Shown: positions 24,237 to 35,880, counted from the stretch's first letter. The stretch: 64,000 nucleotides of DNA from Papio anubis (GCF_008728515.1 NC_044981.1:98654043-98718042), one strand, 5' to 3'. Numbers and translations are program-made. Notes: generated by a model not told the origin, from the letters alone.

Positions 24237-24897
24237 GTATATGGATCAAGATGGTGGAATAGAAGGCTTCACCAATAGTTCTCCCTGCAAGGGCAACAAT
24301 GTAACAACAATCTACACACAATAAACTACCTTCATAAGAACCGAGAATCAGGTGAGCACTCATAGTACATATACGAATGAAAGAGGCATAGAAGAGGTAG
24401 TAAAAACAGTATTGAAACCCTGATCCCACCTTTTACCCACTGGCAGTAGCTGCATGGTGCAGAGAGCATTTCTGGGTGCTGGGGGAGGGAGACAGCAGCA
24501 GTTGTGAGGCATTGAAGTCAGTGCTGTCCTGTTACAACAGAAAGGAAAATCAAGCCAAACTCAACTAATGCCTACGCACAGAGGAAGCATTTATGCCAGC
24601 CTTAGCCAGGGGAGAATCACTAATCCCACCAATCAGAGCTTGAGTTCCCACAAGCCTTGCTACTGTGGGCTACAGTGCTCTGGGGCTCTAAATAAACTTG
24701 TAAGGTGGTCTAGGCCACAAGGACTGCAGCCCCTAGATAAATATTACTGCTGAACTCGGCCTAGAGCCAGGAGACTGGGGGGACACACAACTTACTGAGA
24801 CACCAACTGGGATGCCTAAGGGAGTGCAGGCATCACCCTGCCCTATCCCGAGGATGCACAACTTGCAGCTCAACAAGAGAACCCTAATTGTACTTGA

Positions 24898-25870
24898 GAA
24901 GAGGAGAGGAAAGAGTAGGGAGAACTTTGTCTTGCATCCAGGATAACAGCTCAGTCACAGCAGGATAGGACACTTGTCAGAGCCACAAGACCCCTATTCC
25001 AGGCCCTAATTCCCAGATGACATTTGTAGACACACCCTGGGCCAGAAGAGAACCTGCTTCCTTAAAGGGAAGGGCCCAGTGTTGAAAGCATAGCCAATTG
25101 CTAAATGAAGAGCCCTTAAGCCCTGAATAACCAGCAGCAATACCCAGTTGAAGACTTTGGGTGAGACTCTGAGATTTGCTGCCTTCAGGTGAGACTCAGC
25201 ACATTCCTGGCTACAGTGGCTATGAGTTGAGACTCTTTCTTCCTGAGAAAAGCAGAGGAAAATGTAAAGGGGATTTTGGTCTGCACATAGTACCAGCTCA
25301 GCCACACAGAGTTAGAGTGTCAAGTAGGCTCTTGGGGTTTCCCTGATTCCCGGACTTGGTTCTTGGACACCATTTCTGAACCTGCCCTTGCTCAGAGGGG
25401 AGCCCACTGCACTGAAGGGTGAGTTCCAGGCCAGGGAGCATTCATCACAAGCTGACTAAAGAGCCCTTGGGCCTTCAGGGAACATCAACAGTCATCTGTA
25501 AGAACTCCCCTTAGGGCTGTGGTGGAATTGGCCTCAGGGAGAGGTTCCTCTGCCTTTGGAAAGGGGAGGGAAGAGTGAGAAGGACTGCATAATGTGGCTT
25601 GAGTGCTAGCTCAGCTGCAATACAACAAAATGCCAAGTAGACTTCTAAGGTTTTGACTTTAGTCTCTAGCTCCTGTGGCACCTCTGGACCTGCCGGGGTC
25701 CTGGGGAAACTCACGGTCCTGAAGAGAAATACAAAGGCCTGATTGGCTCTGCCACCTGATGATTGTAGAGCCCCAGAGCCTTGAGTGAACATAGGGAGTA
25801 CCAAGGAGTGGTTACGGCAAGCTTTGGGCAAGATCCAGTGCTGTGCTGGCTTCACGTCTGACCCAGTGCT
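24898..25870 (+). repeat. Imperfect tandem units in the L1 5'UTR (about 3 units)
   Basis: Three diverged units begin near 24,898, 25,256 and 25,559, spaced about 358 and 303 bp. Each has the same order: a 'gaggaaa'-like start, a 'gctcag' block ('ccagctcagccacacaga' in unit 2), a 'gacac(a/c)' or 'ggcacctctgg' block, and an 'agagccc' block (25,104, 25,462, 25,764). Tandem promoter-region units are known from L1 5'UTRs of several ages, and their number differs between subfamilies. Confidence 0.7.
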
Positions 25871-26268
25871 GTCATAGTAGTGGTGGCTACAGGGCTACTT
25901 GTGTCACTCCACCTCCAGCTTCAGGTAGATCAGAACAGAAAGAGAGACATCATTTGTTTGGGAGAAAGAAAGGGAAGAGAACAAGAGTCTCCGCCTGGTA
26001 ATCCAGAAGACTTTCTCAGATCTTGTCCAAGAACATTAAGGCAGTACCTCTATGGGTCTGCAAGAACCAAAGCAATACTGTACTTGGGGTATCCCCTAAA
26101 CCGGGTATAGCTTAAATCACAACACCCAAGTCCTTTTGAATATCTGGAAAGCCTTCCAAGAAGGATGGGTACAAAAAAGGTCAGACTGCAAAGACTCCAA
26201 TAAATACCTAACTCTTCAAGGCCCAGACACAGATGAACATCTATAAGTATCAAGATAATCTAGGAAAA

Positions 26269-27226
26269 CATGACCTCAAATAAGGATCTCAAGTAAGGAA
26301 TTCAATTCATGATCTAAGTGAAGCACCTGAGGCCAGTCCTGGAGAAGCAGAGATATATGACCTTTCAGACAGAGAATTCAAAACAACTGTTTTGAGGAAA
26401 CTCAAAAAAATTAAAGAGGACATAGAGAAGGAATTTAGAATTCTATCAGATACATTTAACAAATAAGTTAATATAATTAAAAAGAATCAAGCAGAAATTA
26501 TGGAACTTAAAATGAAATTGGGATATCGTAAAATTGGGAGAACTATAAAAGTGTTTTACTAGCAGTATTGACTAAGCAGAAGAAAAAATACTGAGCTGGA
26601 AGACAGGCATTTGAAAATACACAGTCAGAGGAGGTAAAGGAAAAAAATATATATATAAAAAGTAGTGAAGCATGCCTGCAGGATCGGGAAAATAGTCTCA
26701 ATGGGACAAATCTAGGAGATATTGGCCCTAAAGAGAAGGTAGAGAAATAGACAGAGGTAGAAAGTTTATTCAAAGGGATAATAACAGAGAACATTCCAAG
26801 CCTAGAGAAAGATATCAATATCCAAGTACAAGAAGGTTGTAGAACAATAAGCATATTTAACTCAAAGAAGACTACCTCGAGGCATTTAATAGTCAAACTC
26901 CCAAAGATCAGGGACAAAGAAAGGATCCTAAAAACAGAAAAAAAAAAAAAAAAAAAAGAAAAAAGTAACATACAATGGAGCTTGAATACATCTGGTAGTA
27001 GACTTTCCAGTGGGTACCATACAGGCTAGAAGAGAATGGCATGACATGTTTAAAGCGCTGCAGAAAAAAATTACTTTGGAATAATATATTTGGGAAAAAT
27101 ATCTTTCACTCATGAAGGGGAAATAAACACTTTCCCACACAAAAGTTGAGGGATTTCATCAACACCAGATGAGTTCTACAAGAAATGCTAAAGGGAGTAC
27201 GTTACACAGAAAGAAAAGAATGTTAA
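26269..27226 (+). pseudogene. L1 ORF1 pseudogene
   Basis: ORF1 encodes the L1 RNA-binding chaperone with a coiled coil, an RRM and a C-terminal domain, needed in cis for retrotransposition. The region is recognised from 'atgacctcaaataaggatct' (26,269) through 'gacagagaattcaaaacaac' (26,369), 'gaagactacctcgaggc' (26,866), 'atttcatcaacaccagatga' (27,154) to the stop near 27,224. Frame disruption is immediate: reading from the first ATG there is an in-frame TAA at the ninth codon. An A tract at 26,938-26,957 has expanded inside it. Confidence 0.82.
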
Positions 27227-27682
27227 TGAGAAAAAAATAATCACCTGAAGGTACAAAGCTCACTGCTAATAGTAAATACACACACACAAAAACAGAGTGT
27301 TATAACACTGTACTGTAGTATGCAAACTACTCTTACCGTGAGTAGAAAGACTAAATAATGAATCAATCAAAACTAGTATATACAACAACTTTTTAAGACA
27401 TAGAGGATACAATACGCTATAACTAGATACAACAAGGAGTTAAATTTTGGGAAATAAAGTTAAGAAGTAGAGTTTTTATTAGTTTTCTATTTGCATGTTT
27501 GTTTATACAAACAGTATTAAGTTGTTACCAGCTTGAAATAATGGGTTATAAGACAGTATTTGCTAGCCTATGGTAACCTCAAACCAAAAAGCATACAACG
27601 GATACACAAAAAATAAAAAGCAAGAAACTAAATCATACTTTCGGAGAAAATTATATATACTAAAATTATATATAACTTTTAA

Positions 27683-27768
27683 GGAGGTCAAAAGTCATAC
27701 ATGAATTTTCAACTGTGTGTAAGGACATGCTCCTAACCTCTATGTTGTTCAAAGGTCAACTGTATGGT
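27683..27768 (+). mobile_element. 3' terminus of a Tigger2-like transposon
   Basis: The segment 'ggtcaaaagtcatacatgaa' to 'ttgttcaaaggtcaactgta' resembles the Tigger2 3' end, including the terminal inverted repeat (complement of a 'cagttgacc...gaacaa' start). It ends at TA, the expected pogo target dinucleotide. It follows the L1 5' fragment and fits as the far side of the element at 22,560-24,236. Confidence 0.66.
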
Positions 27769-29157
27769 TAATTTCCCCAGAGCATCCAGAATGGAAGTTA
27801 TGCCCAAATTCCAACAGCTTTTGCTAAATGACTAGCTCCAATAGTGATACATAGTAGATGCTTCAAAAATATGCTTGTCTACCCTCCATTTCTTATTCCT
27901 TTGCCAATATCTAGCAAAATTTTAAGTATTTTAAAATGTTATAAGATAATAAAGAACATTATTCATTTGAAAAAACAAATTAATTAGAGAATATTGCAGA
28001 TGCCTGAGCCTGAAAAAGACCAAAGGAATAATATAAGTTTGTTTGTTTCTTTGTATTTTTGAAAAAGTGAATACATTCTAGTTGGGTAAAACCCTTACTT
28101 CATCTTGACAAAATAAAACCTGTGTACAGTATAAAAAAGTAGGATCTTTCTGATTGCATCCATATCTTTTCTGTGGTAGAATTTTATTCCAGAAATAGTG
28201 GGAAATCACAAATACCCCCACAACCAAGTATTTTCAACAGAATTACAACAATAATAAATAGAAGCTGGCAGAGAGGGTTTCTTTTCTCTTAATAGTGATG
28301 AGATGAGCAGATTATCTAAAGAATTCCATTGTAAGTAAATCTGAGTCATATCAAGATAAGAAAAATTCAAAACAATAATATAAACTCACTCTTTATATGT
28401 TAGTGAGTTTTGTCCTTTCTTGCATAAATGTAAGACAAAGTCACAGTCGACTTGAAATGGTAATTTTCTTTTTCATCTCTCAATGTCATACGTTGTAAGC
28501 TTTTCTAAATGACATTTAAACCTGACTCAGTCATCTAAACAATAAAACCTATTTCTGTTCTGCTCAGTTAGTAATTATATCACTTATATAGAAAGAAAAC
28601 AAAAACCAAATTCACAATGTTTTAGGACTTTTAAAATAACCAATATTTACACATCCATATTTATCTTCTTATTGTAATATCATTTCATTTATCATCATTC
28701 CAAAACCTTCATGCTTACAAAAATATATGGAGAATGCAAGAAAATTATTGACTTACACTAACACCTATTTTCAGGTTGGTACTAGAATATTAAATTTTCT
28801 TTTTTAATTACAGAAGATAAAATAAATTTACCTTTTTCTTTACTTGTATCTTTGCAGTAAAACCAAGCAATTGGTTGATGAAATTTAATATGCCTATTTT
28901 TTGAGGCAACCTAACTTTAACTTTTATAAATGATTGATCAGTAACTTTTACATGTCCAGCAGCTGGGGTTCACCCCTTAGTAAGCCTTCAGGAATGATAT
29001 GAGGAGATTAACTTCCAAAAGCAACTCTATAAGACCATTCCTTCTGCACAATTCTGAGTAATATATTACTAGGAAGAGTACGGCAATTTTCTCTCTCCCA
29101 TTTAGACCTCAAATTTGATGTTATACTTTCAGACATTTACCTTGTCTAATACCTTGT
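27769..29157. other. AT-rich DNA without recognisable features
   Basis: No repeat or gene assigned. It begins right at the Tigger terminus and ends at the T-rich tail of an antisense L1, so it is likely old single-copy sequence. Confidence 0.5.
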
Positions 29158-29644
29158 ATTTTCTTTTTTATTTTTATTTTTATTTTTTATTTTATTTTTT
29201 TTTTTATTATTATACTTTAAGTTCTAGGGTACATGTGCATAATGTGCAGGTTTGTTACATATGTATACTTGTGCCATGTTGCTGTGCTGCACCCATCAAC
29301 TCGTCAGCACCCATCAACTCGTCATTTACATCAGGTATAACTCCCAATGCAATCCCTCCCCCCTCCCCCCTCCCCATGATAGGCCCCGGTGTGTGATGTT
29401 CCCCTTCCCGAGTCCAAGTGATCTCATTGTTCAGTTCCCACCTATGAGTGAGAACACGCGGTGTTTGGTTTTCTGTTCTTGTGATAGTTTGCTAAGAATG
29501 ATGGTTTCCAGCTGCATCCATGTCCCTACAAAGGACACAAACTCATCCTTTTTTATGGCTGCATAGTATTCCATGGTGTATATGTGCCACATTTTCTTAA
29601 TCCAGTCTGTCACTGATGGACATTTGGGTTGATTCCAAGTCTTT
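29158..29644 (-). mobile_element. Young L1PA-type LINE-1 3' end, antisense
   Basis: Reverse complement of an L1PA 3'UTR and ORF2 end. The T-rich tail (29,158-29,206, with A interruptions) is followed by 'attatactttaagttctagg', 'tgtgcaggtttgttacatat', a C/T-rich block ('cctcccccctcccccctccc' at 29,357, complement of the L1 3'UTR G tract) and ORF2. It is 5'-truncated at about 29,644. Low divergence shows it is one of the younger L1s in the window. It carries an 18-bp tandem duplication at 29,290-29,325. Confidence 0.95.
29431..29644 (-). pseudogene. L1 ORF2 C-terminal fragment, still open
   Basis: The last part of ORF2 of the antisense L1PA reads open on the minus strand (open frame 29,431-29,673, of which the part up to 29,644 is L1). 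It includes the KMWHIYTMEYYAAIKKDEF-like segment and a FVGTWMQLE-like segment characteristic of primate L1. Only the extreme C-terminus of the protein remains, so it has no enzymatic domain. Confidence 0.93.
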
Positions 29645-30639
29645 GATAGTGTCTTAGCACTAGTAAAATACAAGCAATTACATCATAATCATTTAATTAT
29701 ACAATGTGAAGCTTTTTTTTTCTATGCAGTGTCTTTACTGTAGCAAAGAAACAGAGTTCATTTAACACAGAAAACTACTTGCCTAGAAAACACCTTTTTT
29801 GTTGTTATGTGGTTTCTGTATTCCAATTTTCAATAACTCTCAGAAGCAATTGCTTTTTATTTGATGTAGCTATTAATACATTTTCTTGATTCCATCTCAG
29901 GCCAAGACAACTTTTCTGCTATATCCTTATCTACAGAGGTTGTGAAACATAACATAAACTATCACAATGGTGCACTACATTATTGATATAATGCTGAATA
30001 TACCAGATGGACAAAATGTAACAAATGTGTTAGATGGCTTTGAGGACTATTATTTTAAAGTAAATAATTGAATACAATACATTTGTTAAAAACTTTATTC
30101 AAAGAATTAAACTATCAGAAAGGGGTGAACACGCTAACACAAACATAACACCAGCAGAAGCAGCTGCCGCAGTTAGAACTCTAGGAAAAATGGAGGGAGG
30201 AATAGAATCTTGGAGGGAAGGTGCTGGAATCTGGACTCTCTAAAGGTAATACTGTGCCAGTATTTCATCAGCTTTTAGAATGTGTCTGAGCTATAGGTTG
30301 CTGGGATGCAAAAATCTCTGAAGGAGCATGGTAGTCTATTTTGGGAGTGCTAATAGAAGAAAAAGATTAGAACGAATACAGTTGTCATATGAAATATTCA
30401 AACAATCAACATGATTTTCCAATAACATCAAAGAATATAATCAGTTCCCTTCCTTCTTAAATACACTGTAAATTCCCTCTACTGGTCCTTATTTATTAAA
30501 GCTAATAGTGAGTCTACTGACACACAAAAAAATGAAGAAATGTAGTTTGCAGTTTCAGCAGCAACGTCTCTAAGCAGAATACAAACAGTAGGTTTGACAA
30601 TAAGAGACACAAACGTAATGATTGGTACCTAATTGAAAA
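29645..30639. other. AT-rich DNA without recognisable features
   Basis: No repeat assigned. The short part around 30,160-30,360 is less AT-rich but contains no exon-like frame. Confidence 0.5.
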
Positions 30640-31082
30640 ATGGATTACTGACTTTTGACTTCTGGTAATGGTGAAGTAAGACCCTAAAGGGCGATTATCC
30701 TCATAAAACAAGCACACAATCTGGACAATATGTAAAAATAAATCACCTAAAGTAACAGGAGAGTGAGCCAGAGCTGATAGACTCTTGTAGTGAGTAGACA
30801 CTGAAAAAACATGAGGAGGGGAACTACAAGTCCTCATTTTTTGCAGCTTTTCACCTTGCATAAGTGCCCTTCACAGGACACCGGTAACAAGATAGTGGTG
30901 TCAGTGGTCAAAAACAATTTTTCTGGCCAAAGAAAAAATACATAGAAGTTGGATATCTATGAACATGAAACATAATGGAAAAATTCCAGGGAGCCAGAAA
31001 GGATTATTTCCAAATTTTGTCAATTGTATCCACATTTCTGACTGAACCTGATTCATACAGATGTGCAGTATGCTCAAAGCAA

Positions 31083-31423
31083 TGTATTACTCAGTTTTCA
31101 TGCTGCTGATAAAGACATACTTGATAGAACAAAAAGAGGTTTAATGGATTGCAGTTTCATATGGTTGGGAGGATCTCACAAGCATAGGAGAAGGCAAGGA
31201 AGAGCAGGTCATGTCTTACACGGATGGTAGCAGGCAAAGAGATAGCTTGTGCTGGGAAACTCCCATTTTTAAAGCCATCAGATCTCATGAGACTTATTCG
31301 CTATCATGAGAGCAGCATGGGAAAGACTTATCCCCATGATTCAATTACCTTTCAATGGGTCCCTCCCACGGCACATGGGAATTCAAAATGAGATTTAGGT
31401 GGAGACACAGCCAAACTATATCA
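31083..31423 (-). mobile_element. MST-type MaLR solo LTR, antisense
   Basis: Reverse complement of an MST (MSTA/MSTB-like) LTR: 'cagttttcatgctgctgata' at 31,092, 'atcagatctcatgagactta' at 31,279, 'ccccatgattcaattacctt' at 31,332 and end 'cagccaaactatatca' at 31,408-31,423. Five-base flanks 'agcaa' (31,078-31,082) and 'agcag' (31,424-31,428) fit the short TSD of retroviral-type integration with one mismatch. Confidence 0.87.
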
Positions 31424-31785
31424 AGCAGCTATAATAAAGACAAAATTTTCAGAAATATGAATGAAACTACTACCCAGAAAAAGAAGTTTTAGTTAATGTA
31501 CAGTTAAAATAACTGCCTGATAAAACAAAAGCCAACGCTTATCAAAAGAATAAGAATAGAATATAGAATCTTCATAATGTAACATTCACAATGTTAAGGA
31601 AATAATCTCAAATTAACTAACACAAAAAAACTAAGAAAATATAACATATTTGCGAAAGAAATAAAAATGTTAATCGAGAACAATTGTGACAGGAACCCAG
31701 TGTTGAATTTGGCAACAATAAAAATTTAAAGTGGCTAATACTACATTCAAATAAATAAAACAATTTATTAATGCAATGAAATTCT

Positions 31786-31804
31786 GTGTGTGTGTGTGTG
31801 CGTG
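31786..31804 (+). repeat. (TG)n microsatellite
   Basis: About nine TG units with one CG near the end, inside the L1M ORF1 region. Confidence 0.9.
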
Positions 31805-32629
31805 TTGGAATTAACACAAAAGAATAAAAATTGTTAAAAATTAGAAATTCTAAAAGTGAAATAATTGAAATAAGATAATTACAAGATGAACTTAAAACTA
31901 AATAGAGATTATATGGGCAGGAGTAGATGAACTTGAAGATGTATCAATAAAAATAATTCAATCTGAAGAACAGAGGGAAACAAGAGTAAACCAGATGAGC
32001 CAATACACAGGGACCTATACAATTATGCCAAAAGACTAAAAATTGGAATGTCAGAAGAGGAAAGATAGATAGAAAGAGAAAGACACATTTGAAGAAACAA
32101 TAACTAATAGTGTAACAAATGTGATGAAAACAAAATCTAACTGGCACAAGATACACTAAACACCAAATGGGATAAACACAAAAAAAACCTATGCAGAGAT
32201 ACAACATATTCAAACTGTTGACATCAGAAACAATAAAAGCAATGAAAATGTTCAAAAACATCCTTAAAATGCTTAAAGGAGAAACAAAATAATATAAAAA
32301 ACAATAAACAGGAAATGGGAAAAATAAACCTAACCAGTAACTCTATATCTAGTATAAATACTCATCAAAAATAATAGTGAAATAAAGATACTTTGATGTA
32401 AAAAAAAAAAGGAAGAAAATTCTACAGTCGAGACCAGCTAAAGAAAATTCTTCAAGCTGAAGGAAAGTAATGACAGAAATGTATTTATTCAGAATAAGAT
32501 ATTGAATATCATAATATTAACTATATAGGTAAGCAAGTAAAGTTTTATTTTCTTTGTACTGTTATACATTTAATTATCTTATACCACAAATAATATATAA
32601 GCATATTTTAACTGTAATATGGGCCCTAC

Positions 32630-33533
32630 TTCTCTATGCAGCTTCGAGACTTGGTGCTCTGTGTCCCACCCACTCCAGCTCTAGCTGTGGCTAAAGGGGA
32701 CCAATGTACACTTTGGGCTGTTGCTTCAGAGGGTGCAAGCTGCAAGCCTTGTTGGCTTCCACGTGGTATTGGGCCTCAGATTCACAGAAGACGAGACTCG
32801 AGTTTTGGGAACCTCTACCTAGATTTCAGAGGATATATGAAATGCCTGGATGTCTACGTAGAAGTCTGCTGCAGGGGCAAAACCCTCACGGACAACTTCT
32901 GCTAGGGCAGTGCATAGGGGAAATGTGGAGTCAGAGACCTCTCACAGAGTCCCCACTGGGGAACTGGCACTGCTTAGTGATGCTGTGAGAAGAGGGCCAC
33001 CATCTTTCAGACCCCAGAAAGGAAGATCCACCAACAGCTTGCAATGTGCAGCCGGAAAAGCCACAGGCACTCAACGCCAGCCCATGAAAGCAGCCAGGGG
33101 GGCAGTACCTGGCAAAGCCACAGGGGTGGAGCTGTGCAAGTCTTTGAGTGCCCACCTCTTGCATCAGCATGCCTTGGATGTCAGACATGGACTCAAATGA
33201 GGTTTTGGAGTTCTAAGATCTAATGACTGCCTGGTTGGGTTTCACACTTACATAGGGCCTGTGGCCCCTTTGTTTTAGCCAATTTCTCCCTTTTGAAATG
33301 GAAGCATTTACCTACTGACTGTACCCCTATTGTATCTTGGAAGTAACTAGCTTGCTTTTGAATTTACAGATTCATAGGTGGAAGGGACTTGCCTTGTCTC
33401 AGACTGAGTCTTTGTATTTGGACTTTTGAATTATTGCTCGAATGAGTTAAGATTTTGCGGGACTGTTGGGAAAACATGATTGGTTTTGAAATGTGAAAAA
33501 GGACATGAGATTTGTGAAGGGCTAGTGGTGGAA
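32630..33533 (+). mobile_element. MST internal region (non-coding MaLR body)
   Basis: GC-richer than its surroundings and continuous with the LTR at 33,534. The 3' part is the clearest: 'gggcctgtggcccctttgtt' (33,256), 'ggaagtaactagcttgcttt' (33,340), 'gggacttgccttgtctcaga' (33,384), 'aaacatgattggttttgaaa' (33,472). No retroviral domain is recognisable; the open frames at 32,636-33,200 on both strands are unrelated to viral proteins as far as I can see. The 5' LTR is missing. Confidence 0.76.
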
Positions 33534-33906
33534 TGATATAATTTGGCTCTGTGTCCCCACCCAAATCTCATCTTGAATTGTAATGCCCATATCCCTGTTG
33601 AGAAAGAGACCTGGTGGGAGGTGATTGGATCACAGGGGTGATTTCCCCAGTGCTTTTCTCATGATAGTGAGAGTGTTCTCACAAGATCTGATGGTTTTAA
33701 CAGTGGAAGTTTCCACTGAGCTCTCTCTCTCTCCCGCCATCTTGTGAAGAAGGTTCTTGCTTCCCTTTCACCTTCCAACATGATTGTACGTTTCCTGAGG
33801 CCTCTCCTGCCATGCATAACTGTGAGTCAATTAAAACTCTTTTGCTTATAAATTATCCAGTCTCAGGTAGTATACCTTTATGGCAACGTGAAAAGGAACT
33901 AATGCA
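33534..33906 (+). mobile_element. MST-type MaLR 3' LTR, sense
   Basis: Starts 'tgatataatttggctctgtg', continues 'cccaaatctcatcttgaatt', 'tctgatggttttaacagtgg' and ends near 'ggaactaatgca'. A polyadenylation-signal-like 'caattaaaactc' precedes the terminal 'ttataaattatccagtctca'. It is joined to internal sequence on its left, so it is the 3' LTR of a partial provirus. Confidence 0.92.
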
Positions 33907-34655
33907 AATACATGTAATACATGTGTAATAAAATATAAAATTACTTTATGAGTCGTAACAATGAATATAGATAATATTATAGCTATAAAATAAAAGGTGG
34001 GTAATATGTATATACATTATTATACAATTTCTGTATTTTATGCAAATTAATAAAAATTAAATGTAAATGAACTCGAAAAAGTTAAATAAATATTAAATAC
34101 CTAAAACAACCTTTATAAAACTGCAAAGACATACATTTCCAAAGATAATAGGAAAACTAAAAGGTAATTACAATGCAAATTTTAAAAAGCATTGTGAAGT
34201 CGGAACAGAGATTATAAATAAGAGACTAGTAGGAAATAATTAATAAGACAGTAAAGCAAATATAAGCATATCAATGATTTCATTAAACATTGATAGATTA
34301 AAAATAAACTAAATGACAGAAACTGTGAAGATGGATTTTAAAAACACCTAACTACATATTGTTTATAGGTGATGGGTTTAAGTATAATGGGCACATAGGT
34401 TGAAACTAATTGTATGAAAAAAACACAGTATGCATGCAGTAAATGTAAGTGTTTGGGAGTGTCTGATAAAATAGATCTCATGCAAGACAATGGGTATTAC
34501 CAGAGATAGAGATAAATATCATAATAAAGTCAATTTATCAGGGAAAAATAGAAATCATCTTTCATGACTTAAAGCATAACTTCAAAATACATAGAAATAT
34601 AATTGACAAAATTAAAGTAAGAAATATAGCTTTCCAAAACTGTACATGAAAACCT

Positions 34656-35029
34656 TTTTTTTTTTACTTCTATTTTAAGTTCATGTGTACAAGTGCAGGT
34701 TTCTTACATAGGTAAACTTGTGTCATGAGTGTCTGTTGTACAGATTATTTCATCACCTAGGTATTAAGTCTACTACACATTAGTAATTTTTTTCTAATCC
34801 ACTCCTTCCTCCCACCCTCCACCCTTCAAAAAGTCCCATTGTGTGTTGTTCGCTCTATGTATTCGTTTGTTATCATTTAGCTTCCACTTATAAGGGAGAA
34901 CATGCAGTATTTGGTTTTCTGTTCCTGCATTAGTTTGCTAAGAATAATGACCTCCAGCTCTATCCTTGATCCTGCAAAGAACATGATGTCATTCTTTTCT
35001 ATGGCTGTGTAGTATCCCATGGTGTATAT
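34656..35029 (-). mobile_element. L1P-type LINE-1 3' end, antisense, 5'-truncated
   Basis: A short T tail at 34,656-34,665 is followed by 'ttctattttaagttcatgtg', 'gtgcaggtttcttacatagg', a C-rich block near 34,800-34,825 and the ORF2 complement 'ttagtttgctaagaataatg' (34,930), ending 'atcccatggtgtatatg' at 35,029. More diverged than the L1PA at 29,158-29,644, so older. Inserted within the L1M ORF2 region. Confidence 0.91.
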
Positions 35030-35384
35030 GCTAATACTCCAAAAATTCTACTAGTGAATTATAAGATGAAAACTTTATCAACCACCTTGACTTAAGATTG
35101 TTTCATAAAACTCTATATACAGCCATGGCAGAGTACACATTATTTCCAAATATATTTGATACATTTACCAGATTGACCGTACACTGGGTTATAAAATGAG
35201 CCTCAATAAACTTTAAAAGCTGAATATTATGTCAATTATGTACTCAGGCCACAATAAAATTAAGTAATAAATCAATATCAATAATAAAATATTTAAAATT
35301 CTAAATAACTGATATTTTAAAGAAGAAATCACAAAGGCAATTAGCAAAAAATAGCTTGAAATAAATGGTAATGAGAATGTAATA

Positions 35385-35726
35385 CATTCATTCCTCAGTA
35401 TTCATGAGGGACTGGCTCCAGGACCCCTGCAAATACCAAAACCCACAGATGCTGAAGTGTCATAAAAAATGGTATCGTAATTGCATATAACCTACACACA
35501 TCCTCCTGCACACTTTTAATCATCTCTAGATTACTTATAATGCCTTGTACAATGTAAATACTATGTAAATAGTTGTTATAGTGTATAGGTTAGGGAAGAA
35601 TGTCAAGGAAAAAAAGTGTGTACATATTCAGTACAGACATAACCATTCCTTTTTTCTTTTAAAAATATTTTTGATCACTGGTTGCCTGAATCTATAGATG
35701 AACCCACAGATATGGGGAACTAACTT
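35385..35726 (+). mobile_element. MER2 MITE (Tigger-derived, non-autonomous), complete
   Basis: About 342 bp, matching the usual MER2 length. It starts 'cattcattcctcagtattca', then 'actggctccaggacccctgc', 'gcatataacctacacacatc', 'catctctagattacttataa', 'aatactatgtaaatagttgt', and ends with the inverted-repeat side 'ccacagatatggggaactaa'. TA dinucleotides lie at both edges, the pogo-type target site. MER2 has no coding capacity and was moved by Tigger transposase. Confidence 0.92.
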
Positions 35727-35880
35727 TATACCAAAATTAGTGGAACGTAGCTAAAGCAATCCTCAAAAGGAAATGTATAGCCTAAATCTTCACTAGAAAT
35801 ACAGAAAGACTAATATTTACATTCTGATTTCTCACTTCAAAGCAATAGGAAAGGAAAAGAAAATGAAATCTTAAAAATAA

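Larger units (their letters stand above)
24237..27660 (+). mobile_element. L1PB/L1MA-age LINE-1, 5'UTR plus ORF1; ORF2 and 3' end absent
   Basis: The element starts at about 24,237 with 'gtatatggatcaagatggtg', matching an L1 5' end, continues through a roughly 2-kb GC-richer 5'UTR, the ORF1 region (26,269-27,226) and the spacer after ORF1 ('taatgggttataagacagta' near 27,539), and stops at about 27,660, before any usable part of ORF2. Most L1 copies lose the 5' end; this one kept the 5' end and lost the 3' half, so a later deletion must be involved. Open frames on the minus strand at 25,006-25,305 and 25,511-25,855 lie inside the 5'UTR. Confidence 0.86.

Noticed and set aside
25006..25855. 99- and 114-codon minus-strand open frames
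   Set aside because: They lie antisense within the GC-richer L1 5'UTR tandem units and have no recognisable domain.
32636..33200. Several 85-96 codon frames on both strands
   Set aside because: They overlap each other in different frames inside the MST internal region, which is non-coding in this family. No retroviral motif was seen.
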